Positions 53,001 to 60,881 of a stretch of 64,000 bases of DNA are shown piece by piece; the stretch's first letter is position 1; each line of letters opens with the position of its first letter. The DNA is from JBHEBG01 sp046557915. Its GTDB lineage: Bacteria; Bacteroidota; Bacteroidia; Flavobacteriales; Flavobacteriaceae. The notes under the pieces were generated by a model, which was not told the DNA's origin, did no database searches, and saw only the letters and a program-made list of their open reading frames with translations. The position numbers and the translations under genes are program-made. The stretch lies in assembly GCF_046557915.1 (NCBI RefSeq), contig NZ_JBHEBG010000007.1, forward strand, positions 1 through 64,000, written 5' to 3'.

Positions 53001-53478
53001 CTATAACCATCATGTAAAATATGGTAACGTTATGAACATCCCGACCAAGAACTTTTTCTATGGCATGGAGGTTGGTGAGGAAATCATGGTGGAACTGGAT
53101 AGAGGAAAGAACATATTGGTGTCCTTAATGTTGAAAGGAGATCCGGACGAGGCAGGTAATGTCAGTATCTTTTTTAAGGTCAACGGGCAGTTGCGTAATG
53201 TTGTGGTAAGGGATAAATCCATCAAGGTAGAAAAGATTGAAAACGTAAAGGCAGATCCCGAAAATGCCAAAGAAATAGGTGCACCGCTTCAAGGACTGTT
53301 ATCAAGCGTTTTGGTCAAAAAAGGAGAAATGGTTAAACGAAACCAACCTTTGTTTGTTATTGAGGCCATGAAGATGGAGACCACAGTTACAGCCACCGAA
53401 GAAGGGGAGGTACAAAAGATTCAGCTAAGTGGAGGAACCTTGGTAAATACTGATGATCTTGTTTTGGCCTTAAAATAA
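50026..53478 (+). CDS. pyc: Pyruvate carboxylase
   Basis: A 1150-residue biotin enzyme that carboxylates pyruvate to oxaloacetate for anaplerosis. Domains in order: biotin carboxylase (about 1-455; KAASGGGGRGMRVI ATP-grasp loop, EVNPRVQVEHTVTE), carboxyltransferase (about 535-810; DTTMRDAHQSLLATRMR, HTHDTSS metal ligands), the conserved PYC C-terminal region, and a biotinyl domain with Lys1116 in EAMKMETT. The start codon is GTG at 50026 and the encoded MKINKVLVANRGEIAIRIF is the canonical N-terminus. The BirA ligase at 38085 would biotinylate it. Confidence 0.97.
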   Translation: MKINKVLVANRGEIAIRIFRACVEIGIKTVGVYTYEDRYSLHRYKADECYQIGEDKDPLKPYLDIDAIIKVAKDNGVDAIHPGYGFLSENSDFAQKCEDNDIIFVGPKVSVLKALGDKITAKEVAVANNVPVIQSSEKDLTSITVAISEANRIGYPIMLKAASGGGGRGMRVIRTEEELRKGFPEARRESLNAFGDDTVFLEKFVENPKHIEIQIVADIHGNMVHLYERDCSVQRRYQKVIEFAPSLGLTQETKDHLYKYALDICKAVDYNNIGTVEFLVDDDGSIYFIEVNPRVQVEHTVTEMITNIDLIKAQIFIAGGYKLSDKQIKIQNQESVVITGYALQCRITTEDPSNDFKPDYGVVTTYRSASGLGIRLDAGSIYQGVVISPFFDSMLVKVSALSRTLDGSCRKMRRALAEFRIRGVETNMAFLDNILKHPTFREGKVTVNFIKNEPALFEFTEPRNRANKLVEFLGETIVNGNPDVKKINPNHIFSKPRVPAFPKNGNYPKGTKDLLTELGPEQFGQWLKKEKKVHYTDTTMRDAHQSLLATRMRTSDMLKVAEGYAKNHPEIFSMEVWGGATFDVCLRFLQENPWERLALLRKAMPNVLLQMLIRGSNGVGYTAYPDNLIGKFVEQSWETGVDVFRIFDSLNWMKSIAPCIEHVRTRTQGLAEASICYTGDILDPTKTKYDLKYYLQLAKDIENAGAHILGVKDMAGLLKPGAAYELITALKSEINIPIHLHTHDTSSIQAAMYLKAVEAGVDVIDVSLGGLSGLTAQPNFNSVLEMLRFNERENPINVEKLAEYSNYWETVRSYYYPFESGLKSGTGEVYDHEIPGGQYSNLKGQAIALGLEDKFPEVTQMYGEVNKLFGDIVKVTPSSKVVGDMAQYMISNGLTVEDVLEKGTDISFPQSVISFFKGDLGQPVGGFPKKLQKIVLKDQKPYTDRPNAHLEPIDFDKEFKSFKRKFKKGMGRELHITDFLSYKLYPKVFTDAYNHHVKYGNVMNIPTKNFFYGMEVGEEIMVELDRGKNILVSLMLKGDPDEAGNVSIFFKVNGQLRNVVVRDKSIKVEKIENVKADPENAKEIGAPLQGLLSSVLVKKGEMVKRNQPLFVIEAMKMETTVTATEEGEVQKIQLSGGTLVNTDDLVLALK

Positions 53479-53573
53479 CATGCTCCAAGATTTTGGGGAT
53501 GGTCTTTAATTATGGTAAATTGTGTTCTGAGGGGCTACATTGCGCCCTAGCTTGTAATATCTAACAATACGGA

Positions 53574-54245
53574 GTGTTTCTACATACCCATCCCTACGAA
53601 CCTTTTCTCTTTAAGGAAGCTACAAAATTAATTGTGGGTACGTTACCACCACCACGGTTTACCTCTGGAGATCTTGTAAAAGGGGATATCAACTTCTGCT
53701 ATGGAAGCAAAAACGGTCAGTTATGGCGAATTTTAGACACAATCTTTGAACTGAATTTGGTTTATGAAACCTCGCCCTTGGCCGTAAGACAACGAAAGGA
53801 ATTTTTATGGGATCGGAAGATTGGAATCTGCGATATTGTCTCCTCTGCCGAAAGAACAAAAATAGACGCTTCCGATTTAGGAATGCAAAATGTAAAATTA
53901 AGGAACCTTATAGGGTATTTGCAACAGTATCCCAAGATAGATACGCTATTGTTTACTGGAGGAAATAGTAAAAATGGTCCTGAATATTTCTTTAGGAAAT
54001 TAATCAAAGAACATCAGATACGTCTAAAAGTGGTATCGGACATTGTACCGCGTATCCATGAATTTCAACTCCCCTCAGAAGAAAAAGTAAACCAACGTAC
54101 TATAAGAACCGTATCCCTAACAGCTCCCTCCGGAGCCGCCAATAGGGCCGTAGGGAGTTTAGACACTTATAAAGCCTTAAAAAATAAGGACAGTAGTTTT
54201 ACCACTTTCGATTTTAGGGTAATGCAGTATCGCCCTTTTTTCTAA
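53574..54245 (+). CDS. Uracil-DNA glycosylase family protein
   Basis: A 223-residue protein of the uracil-DNA glycosylase superfamily, of a type common in Bacteroidota. KLIVGTLPPPRF corresponds to the water-activating loop (GxxPP), followed by GDINFCYGSKNGQLWRIL and GICDIVSSAERTKIDASDL; VSLTAPSGAANRAVGS is in the position of the DNA-intercalating HPSP/S loop. Whether it excises uracil is unknown. The frame begins at GTG (53574), with no ATG nearby. Ends 49 bp before the convergent peptidase gene. Confidence 0.8.
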   Translation: MFLHTHPYEPFLFKEATKLIVGTLPPPRFTSGDLVKGDINFCYGSKNGQLWRILDTIFELNLVYETSPLAVRQRKEFLWDRKIGICDIVSSAERTKIDASDLGMQNVKLRNLIGYLQQYPKIDTLLFTGGNSKNGPEYFFRKLIKEHQIRLKVVSDIVPRIHEFQLPSEEKVNQRTIRTVSLTAPSGAANRAVGSLDTYKALKNKDSSFTTFDFRVMQYRPFF

Positions 54246-54294
54246 CGTGCTGATTGGCTTCAGCACTAATTTCCAAAACCAATTGATATAGGTA

Positions 54295-55794
54295 TCAATT
54301 TGGTAATGTACTACTCAAAATTCCGTAGAAAGCTTTAATACCGTATGCAATTTGGGCAATTTTCAAATTCTCGTTCGGGCTGTGTTGATTGTTGTCGGGG
54401 TTGACCACAGGGACAATAAATGCCGGAATTTTTAATTCGTTTATGAACGGAGCAATAGGTACCGTTCCACCCATAATACGAATTTGTACCACCTCTTCAT
54501 TGAAGGAATTTTGTAAGCTGTTCACCAAAAAACCACCATAAGGATTGTTTAAATCCGTACGGAAGGCGTTGGTTACCGTACCCTCCTTAATTGTCATAAT
54601 TTTGTCATGCGCTAATCGCTCTTCTTTGGAAGGTGCCTTGTCTAGCACATAAAACCCCTGTTTTTGGATATGTTTTTTAACAAGATTTTTTAATCTATTA
54701 CCGTCCGATTCCGGAACCAATCTAATATCTATCTCAGCCGTGGCGCTTTCTGGGACAATGGTACGCGCTTTTTCCCCGATCCAACCAGAGCCTAACCCCC
54801 TTATGTTCAACGAAGGATATTGTAACGATTCTTGATAAAAGCTACCAACCTGATCCGGAGATTTAATGGCAAGCTTTTCGTTGATCATCGAATCATCATC
54901 GGGTACACTTTTAAGGATCTCCATAGTGGCTTCATTTAATGAAATACCGTCATAATAGCCATCAATTTTAACTTTCCCATTGGAATCCTTCATGGTAGCA
55001 AGCACCTGTGCCAGTTGAAAACCCGGATTTGGAGCGTAATTACCATAATGCCCGCTATGTTGTGGTTTTATGGGGCCATAGGTAGTTAACGATAAGGTTG
55101 TTATTCCTCTACAACCATAGGTGACCGTTGGTTTTTCAGAAGGGTGAATGGGACCATCGGTAATCACCAAAAAATTGGCCTGTAATAGATCTCGGTATTC
55201 TTTAACAGCTTGCGGAAGAGGTTCACTACTTTTTTCTTCCTCGCTATCCAAGATGACTTTTATATTAAAGGGTAGGGGTTTACCGTTCTTTTTTAGCAGA
55301 TCAATAGCATTAAGGAACATTACAATAGGGCCTTTATCATCGGAAGTAGATCTGCCGAACAGGCGCCAGTTATAATCAATATCATCATTAAGATCTTCAA
55401 AAGAATGGTTTTTCCATCCATCTCCTTCCGGAGATTTTAGCACCACTTCATACGGGTTTTCCTGTGCCCATTTGGATGGATCCACCGCCTGACCATCGAA
55501 ATGCATATAAAATAATACGGTAGGTTTGGAATCTTCCATGGGCATAGCGGCAAAAAACAAAGACTCTCCGCTAGTTGGCAGTACGGAAGAGTTAAAACCC
55601 CTATCGTTAAACTTTTTTGTTAGCCAAGTAAGATTTCTATTGATATCCGCATGTTCCATGGCATCATTTGGAATGGCTACAAAATCCCTTATTTCATCTA
55701 TAGTATGTCTAACCTGGGACTTAAGTTGGGCACTATCTTGTGCAAAAACGAGTTTACTGAAAACGAGAAAAATTACAAAAAGAATTTTTTTCAT
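54295..55794 (-). CDS. M20 family dipeptidase, secreted
   Basis: A 499-residue zinc peptidase with signal peptide (KKILFVIFLVFSKLVFAQ). Metal and catalytic residues are visible in YMHFDGQAVD, GRSTSDDKGPI, LDSEEEKSSEPL, LVITDGP and the C-terminal NQHSPNENL. A dimerisation domain sits in the middle (about 225-370). Family members are CNDP-like di- or aminopeptidases. It begins 33 bp after trpA on the same strand, so it may be read through from the trp operon, though no functional link is evident. Confidence 0.85.
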   Translation of the reverse strand: MKKILFVIFLVFSKLVFAQDSAQLKSQVRHTIDEIRDFVAIPNDAMEHADINRNLTWLTKKFNDRGFNSSVLPTSGESLFFAAMPMEDSKPTVLFYMHFDGQAVDPSKWAQENPYEVVLKSPEGDGWKNHSFEDLNDDIDYNWRLFGRSTSDDKGPIVMFLNAIDLLKKNGKPLPFNIKVILDSEEEKSSEPLPQAVKEYRDLLQANFLVITDGPIHPSEKPTVTYGCRGITTLSLTTYGPIKPQHSGHYGNYAPNPGFQLAQVLATMKDSNGKVKIDGYYDGISLNEATMEILKSVPDDDSMINEKLAIKSPDQVGSFYQESLQYPSLNIRGLGSGWIGEKARTIVPESATAEIDIRLVPESDGNRLKNLVKKHIQKQGFYVLDKAPSKEERLAHDKIMTIKEGTVTNAFRTDLNNPYGGFLVNSLQNSFNEEVVQIRIMGGTVPIAPFINELKIPAFIVPVVNPDNNQHSPNENLKIAQIAYGIKAFYGILSSTLPN

Positions 55795-55827
55795 ACTGAA
55801 TCCTACTTAGGGTTTTAGAGGTTAAAT

Positions 55828-56589
55828 TTAGCGAATTCCTTTTACAAATTCGGCAATTCCGGACACCCCATTTCTCGAAAGACTTTTGATAAAGGCAGAA
55901 CCTATAATTGCTCCCTTGGCGTGCGTTGTTGCTTGTTGAAAAGTGTTTTTGTTGCTGATCCCAAATCCTACAATTTGAGGGTTTTTTAAAGCCATCCCCG
56001 AAATTCTTTCAAAGTATGCTTGTTGCTCTTGCCCAAATCCTTCTTTTGCTCCCGTGACGCTTGCCGAACTTACCATATAGATAAAACCTTCGGATGCATC
56101 ATCGATCTGACGAATACGGGCTTCACTGGTTTGCGGGGTAATTAAAAAGACGTTGATTAAACCATACTTTTTAAAAGTAGCTTCATAATTTTCCTGATAA
56201 ACATCTAGGGGGAGATCTGGTAAAATCAATCCGTCAATTCCAATCTCCTTACACCTTTTGCAAAAGGCTTCCACACCATATTGAAGTATTGGGTTAAAAT
56301 AACCCATTAGGATCAAAGGAATGGAAACGGATGCTCGGATGTCTTTCAACTGTTTAAATAACAAAGTGGTTTGCATCCCATTTTTAAGGGCCGCGGTAGA
56401 ACTTTGCTGTATGGTGGGCCCATCGGCCAAGGGATCACTAAAAGGAAGGCCTATTTCTATTAAATCCACTCCATTTTTTTCGAGTTCTTGGATGATTTCC
56501 ACAGTATCCTCCAACTTGGGATATCCGGCAGTGAAGTATATAGAAAGGAGTTTTTTGTTCTCCTGTAGTTTTTGTGTTATTCTGTTCAT
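55828..56589 (-). CDS. trpA: Tryptophan synthase alpha subunit
   Basis: A 253-residue TIM barrel that splits indole-3-glycerol phosphate into indole and glyceraldehyde-3-phosphate. Catalytic Glu45 (LIEIGLPFSDP) and Asp56 (LADGPT) are present, matching E. coli Glu49 and Asp60. VSSASVTGAKEG and GFGISNKNTFQQA bind phosphate. Last biosynthetic gene of the trp operon, 87 bp after trpB. Confidence 0.97.
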   Translation of the reverse strand: MNRITQKLQENKKLLSIYFTAGYPKLEDTVEIIQELEKNGVDLIEIGLPFSDPLADGPTIQQSSTAALKNGMQTTLLFKQLKDIRASVSIPLILMGYFNPILQYGVEAFCKRCKEIGIDGLILPDLPLDVYQENYEATFKKYGLINVFLITPQTSEARIRQIDDASEGFIYMVSSASVTGAKEGFGQEQQAYFERISGMALKNPQIVGFGISNKNTFQQATTHAKGAIIGSAFIKSLSRNGVSGIAEFVKGIR

Positions 56590-56676
56590 TGTAAATTCGT
56601 TTTAAGCTAATGCCCCTTACTGATAGTTGTTGCTTTACAATTTGAGTTATCCGTTTTCTTTATAAAATTGACCTAC

Positions 56677-57858
56677 CTACAACTTAAAATAATCAATATA
56701 GGTGTTGAGGTCCTTGTCTCCTCGGCCCGAAAGGTTGACTACTACAATATCATTGGGTTTAAAGGTTTTATGATCAAAAATGGCAAAGGCATGTGAAGTT
56801 TCTATAGCTGGTATAATACCCTCTAATTGCGAAACCAATAGTCCGGCGGTCATAGCCTCATCATCCGTTATGGATATAAACTCGCCCCTGCCGGATTTAT
56901 ACAAATGCGCATGCATAGGGCCAACACCAGGGTAATCTAATCCGGCGGAAATGGAATAAGGTTCTGTAATTTGTCCGTCGGGAGTTTGCATCAACAGTGT
57001 TTTACTACCGTGGATAATACCAATTTTACCAAGTGCGGAGGTTGCAGCACTTTCCCCAGAATCTATTCCCCTGCCGGCTGCCTCAACAGCAATAATGCCC
57101 ACTTTGTCATTATCCAAAAAATGATAATAGGCACCTGCCGCATTACTGCCACCTCCAACGCAGGCCACTACATAATCTGGATTTTCTACACCCTCTTTTT
57201 CTAAAAGTTGCGCCTTAATTTCTTTGGAAATAACGGATTGAAACCTTGCCACCATGTCTGGATACGGGTGGGGCCCTACTACGGATCCAATGATGTAATG
57301 GGTATCTACCGGATTGTTTATCCAATCTCTTATAGCTTCGTTGGTAGCATCTTTTAGAGTACGGCTACCAGACAGGGCCGGCCGTACTTCTGCCCCAAGC
57401 ATTTTCATGCGCGCAACATTAGGAGCCTGCCGGGCTATGTCCACTTCACCCATGTACACAACACATTGGATACCCATAAGTGCGCAAACCGTTGCCGTGG
57501 CCACGCCATGCTGACCGGCACCTGTCTCCGCAATGATTCTATTTTTATTGAGTTTCTTGGCCATCAATATCTGACCGATCGTATTGTTTACCTTATGGGC
57601 ACCGGTATGGCAAAGGTCTTCCCGTTTAAGATAAATCTTGGTATTGTATTTGGCAGAAAGCCTTTCCGCATGGTATAAGGGTGTGGGCCTACCTACATAA
57701 TCCTTTAAAAGTTGGGCAAATTCCTTTTGAAAGGATGGTTCTTGCATTACCCGAATATAGTTTTGCCGAAGTTCTTCTGTATTGGGATAGAGCATTTCGG
57801 GGATAAACGCCCCACCAAATTCGCCATAATATCCTTTTTCGTCTGCGTGATATGTCAT
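56677..57858 (-). CDS. trpB: Tryptophan synthase beta subunit
   Basis: A 393-residue PLP enzyme that joins indole, channelled from TrpA, to serine. N-terminal YGEFGGAFIPEMLYP, PLP lysine Lys89 in EDLCHTGAHKVNNT, catalytic Glu in AETGAGQHG, and the phosphate-binding GGGSNAAG. Full length and TrpB1-type, which works with the alpha subunit. 16 bp after trpF. Confidence 0.97.
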   Translation of the reverse strand: MTYHADEKGYYGEFGGAFIPEMLYPNTEELRQNYIRVMQEPSFQKEFAQLLKDYVGRPTPLYHAERLSAKYNTKIYLKREDLCHTGAHKVNNTIGQILMAKKLNKNRIIAETGAGQHGVATATVCALMGIQCVVYMGEVDIARQAPNVARMKMLGAEVRPALSGSRTLKDATNEAIRDWINNPVDTHYIIGSVVGPHPYPDMVARFQSVISKEIKAQLLEKEGVENPDYVVACVGGGSNAAGAYYHFLDNDKVGIIAVEAAGRGIDSGESAATSALGKIGIIHGSKTLLMQTPDGQITEPYSISAGLDYPGVGPMHAHLYKSGRGEFISITDDEAMTAGLLVSQLEGIIPAIETSHAFAIFDHKTFKPNDIVVVNLSGRGDKDLNTYIDYFKL

Positions 57859-57874
57859 TATCTCTATACTATGG

Positions 57875-58522
57875 TTAGCTAAACTGAGCCAACATGGTTT
57901 TAAATTTTTCTAGCTTTTCAATATTCTTGTTACCAGGTTCGGTTTCGAATCTGCTGTTTACATCAATGGCATGGCAATATTTTGATTCTTTGGTTTGAAG
58001 AAAATCCGCTACTTTGGAAACTTCCTCCAGACCAATACCTCCACTTAGAAAAAATGGTTTGGTGGAGGGGTATTTTTTTAGTACCTCCCACTTAAAAGTA
58101 TAACCGTTGCCCCCGGGCAGTTTGCCTTTGGTATCGAACATGAAGAAGTCGCAAACATTTTCGTATGGTTCCAAGATCGAAAATTTAAACGTTTCTCTTA
58201 TGGAAAATACTTTGACAATTTCTATTTCCCTACCTAGGATTGTAATGGATCTATTTTTTAGTTCTTTGCAAAATTCTGGAGACTCCTTTCCATGCAATTG
58301 TACCACGACTAAGCTGTAATTTTTACATTTTTCCAAAATATTGGCAATTGTTGCATCAACAAATACCCCTACCTTTTTAATATTACCGGGCACATTGGGC
58401 ATGTCCTTATCAAAAAAGCGTTTGGAAGGTTCCCAAAAGATAAAGCCCAAATAGTCTGGTTGCAAGGCCGCTACCTGTTTAATATTATCATCGAACTTCA
58501 TTCCACAGACTTTCAGTTTCAT
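57875..58522 (-). CDS. trpF: Phosphoribosylanthranilate isomerase
   Basis: A 215-residue TIM barrel catalysing the Amadori rearrangement of PRA to CdRP. Catalytic Cys and general-base region KVCGMKFDDNIKQVA at the N-terminus, LGFIFWEPSKRFF, VVVQLHGKESPEFC, MFDTKGKLPGGNG with the catalytic Asp, and LSGGIGLEEV and AIDVNSRFE at the phosphate site. Three bases downstream of trpC and a separate gene, not fused as in E. coli. Confidence 0.95.
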   Translation of the reverse strand: MKLKVCGMKFDDNIKQVAALQPDYLGFIFWEPSKRFFDKDMPNVPGNIKKVGVFVDATIANILEKCKNYSLVVVQLHGKESPEFCKELKNRSITILGREIEIVKVFSIRETFKFSILEPYENVCDFFMFDTKGKLPGGNGYTFKWEVLKKYPSTKPFFLSGGIGLEEVSKVADFLQTKESKYCHAIDVNSRFETEPGNKNIEKLEKFKTMLAQFS

Positions 58523-58525
58523 AGC

Positions 58526-59308
58526 CTATCTAAGTTTATCGATAAAGTTTTTTGCACTCTCACCAGGGTTTTTGGTTTTCATAAAGTTTTCACCCACCAG
58601 AAATCCTTGATATCCATAGGGCTTTAATTCTTTAATGGCTTCAATACTACTGATACCGCTCTCCGATACCTTAATAAAATCATCCGGAATATTTTGGCAC
58701 AACAATTTGCTTGTCTCCAAGCTAACTTCAAAGGTCTTTAGATTGCGATTGTTTACGCCCAACATGTCCAAACTGGGCATCAGGGCTTTGTTCAACTCTT
58801 CAGAATTATGAACCTCCAATAGCACATCTAAGCTTATGCTCTTGGCCAATTCGGAAAGTGTTTTTATTTCTTCACGAGATAGGATGGAGGCTATCAATAA
58901 GATAACATCGGCGCCGTAAGCCTTTGCTTCGATGAGCTGGTATTCATCTATTATAAACTCTTTTCTCAAAAGAGGCAATTTAACGGATGCCCGGGCCAGT
59001 AGAAAATCGTCCAATGAACCTCCGAAATACTTTCCATCTGTAAGTACGGACATCCCCGAAACACCTGCATTTTTGTACCCTTTTGCTACATCTTCCACGG
59101 ATACTTTTTGGTTGATTACGGATTTGGAAGGGGAGCGTCTTTTATATTCGGCAATGATTCCGGTGGAACTTTTCAACAATGCCGTTGCCAAAGAATTGGT
59201 GGTCCTTGGAAACAACACGGAATTTTCCAATTGTGAAATGGGAATCAACTTCTTTTTTAAAGCTACCTCCTTCCGTTTGTCGCCTACTATTTTGTTAAGA
59301 ATATCCAT
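58526..59308 (-). CDS. trpC: Indole-3-glycerol phosphate synthase
   Basis: A 260-residue TIM barrel that closes the indole ring. Motifs are IAEYKRRSPSKSVIN (catalytic Lys), SVLTDGKYFGGSLDDF, LLRKEFIIDEYQL, DVLLEVHNSEELNKA and GVNNRNLKTFEVS with SESGI. Start 59308 (MDILNKIVGDKR) is chosen because it matches the family N-terminus and avoids overlap with trpD; an ATG three codons upstream (59317) is possible. One base separates it from trpD. Confidence 0.96.
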   Translation of the reverse strand: MDILNKIVGDKRKEVALKKKLIPISQLENSVLFPRTTNSLATALLKSSTGIIAEYKRRSPSKSVINQKVSVEDVAKGYKNAGVSGMSVLTDGKYFGGSLDDFLLARASVKLPLLRKEFIIDEYQLIEAKAYGADVILLIASILSREEIKTLSELAKSISLDVLLEVHNSEELNKALMPSLDMLGVNNRNLKTFEVSLETSKLLCQNIPDDFIKVSESGISSIEAIKELKPYGYQGFLVGENFMKTKNPGESAKNFIDKLR

Positions 59309-59309
59309 A

Positions 59310-60302
59310 TTATGCACTCAATTTTTGCAAGCTCAGCAATGCGTTTAGGCCTTTTCCCTGCAATAAGGATTCCATCGCCATTTCAAAGCCTGCTTTTGGA
59401 GTTAGCCCTTTTACCGTAGCAATGGCAACGCCGGCATTGGCGCATACCACGTTGTTCTGTGCCTCGGTGCCTTTCCCTTTAAGGATATTCACAAATATCT
59501 TGGCGGAATCTTCTATGCTTTCGCCTCCTGCAATATCGGTTTGGTTTATTGCAGATACTCCAAAATCCGAAGGGTTTAATATGCCTTCCGAATGATTGGA
59601 AATGGTTTTGGTGGCCCCGGTCAGTGAAATTTCATCATAACCATCCAGGGCATGCAGTACTGTAAATTTTTTATCGGTGTTCTGATAGAGATATCCATAC
59701 ATCCTTGCGAGTTCCAAGTTAAATACCCCGACCATTTGGTTTTTGGGAAATGCCGGATTAACCATAGGGCCCAGCATATTGAAAAATGTTTTTACCCCTA
59801 GTTCTCTTCGTATGGGCGCTACGTTTTTCATGGCCGGGTGGAATAGGGGGGCATGAAGTACACAAATACCGGCTTTGTCTATGGATTTTTCTAAAAAATC
59901 GGATTTATTACTGAATTTTATTCCAAGATATTCCATCACATTACTGCTACCACATTTGGAAGAAACTCCATAGTTACCGTGTTTGGTGACCTTTACTCCG
60001 GCCCCTGCAGTTACAAAGGAGGCCAAGGTAGAAATGTTGAAGGTATCCTTACCATCGCCTCCGGTACCACATAGATCAATAGGGTTGTAATCGGCTAGGT
60101 CTACGGCCACACAAAGTTCCAAGAGTGCATCCCTAAAACCTTCCAATTCCTCAATGGTAATACTACGCATCATATATACCGTTAAAAAAGCAGCTATTTG
60201 GCTGGTATTGTATTCCCCTTTCGCAATGTTTACCAAAATTTGTTTGGCATCTGCTTTAGAGAGCATGTCGTGGTTTATTAATCTGTTCAGTGTTGCCTTC
60301 AT
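59310..60302 (-). CDS. trpD: Anthranilate phosphoribosyltransferase
   Basis: A 330-residue enzyme that adds phosphoribose from PRPP to anthranilate. The PRPP site DLCGTGGDGKDTFNISTLAS, VTKHGNYGVSSKCGSSNVME and the LGPMVNPA segment are present. Separate from trpG, unlike the fused E. coli TrpGD. One base after trpG, so the genes are tightly coupled. Confidence 0.97.
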   Translation of the reverse strand: MKATLNRLINHDMLSKADAKQILVNIAKGEYNTSQIAAFLTVYMMRSITIEELEGFRDALLELCVAVDLADYNPIDLCGTGGDGKDTFNISTLASFVTAGAGVKVTKHGNYGVSSKCGSSNVMEYLGIKFSNKSDFLEKSIDKAGICVLHAPLFHPAMKNVAPIRRELGVKTFFNMLGPMVNPAFPKNQMVGVFNLELARMYGYLYQNTDKKFTVLHALDGYDEISLTGATKTISNHSEGILNPSDFGVSAINQTDIAGGESIEDSAKIFVNILKGKGTEAQNNVVCANAGVAIATVKGLTPKAGFEMAMESLLQGKGLNALLSLQKLSA

Positions 60303-60303
60303 C

Positions 60304-60873
60304 TTATCCGTTTAACCAGTTTTCCAATATTTTTTTTCCATCGGGCGTAAGCACCGATTCTGGGTGAAACTGTACCGCACATACGTCGAACTCTTTATGC
60401 CTAAGAGACATTATTTGTCCGTTTTCGTCTTTGGAAGTCGCTTCTAGACTATGGGGTAAATTTGGATCTACAACCCAAGAGTGGTATCTGCCTACTTCTA
60501 TTTCTTCTGGAATATTTGCAAACAACAAGTCTTTTTGTGTTATGGTAATATTGGTTGCAATACCGTGGTATACCTTGTCCAGGTTTACAATGGTCCCCCC
60601 AAACACTTCGCAAATGGCCTGTTGTCCTAAACAAACGCCGAAAATACTTTTGGTAGGGGCATATTTGGCAATAATTTCCTTTAAAAGACCCGCTTCCTCT
60701 GGTATTCCCGGACCCGGGGAAAGCACTATTTTATCAAAAGCCTCTACCTCCTCTAGCTGTAGTTGGTCATTTCTTTTAACAACAACCTCGCAGTTTAAAT
60801 CTTCCAAATAATGGACGAGGTTGTAGGTAAAACTGTCGTAATTATCTATTACCAATATTTTTTTCGTTTTCAT
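60304..60873 (-). CDS. trpG: Anthranilate synthase glutaminase subunit
   Basis: A 189-residue class I glutamine amidotransferase supplying ammonia to TrpE. NYDSFTYNLVHYLE at the N-terminus, oxyanion loop SPGPGIP, nucleophile Cys81 in FGVCLGQQAI, and the His-Glu pair in VQFHPESVLT. In some bacteria the same protein also serves as PabA for p-aminobenzoate; that cannot be decided here. Eight bases after trpE. Confidence 0.96.
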   Translation of the reverse strand: MKTKKILVIDNYDSFTYNLVHYLEDLNCEVVVKRNDQLQLEEVEAFDKIVLSPGPGIPEEAGLLKEIIAKYAPTKSIFGVCLGQQAICEVFGGTIVNLDKVYHGIATNITITQKDLLFANIPEEIEVGRYHSWVVDPNLPHSLEATSKDENGQIMSLRHKEFDVCAVQFHPESVLTPDGKKILENWLNG

Positions 60874-60881
60874 ACTTTCGT

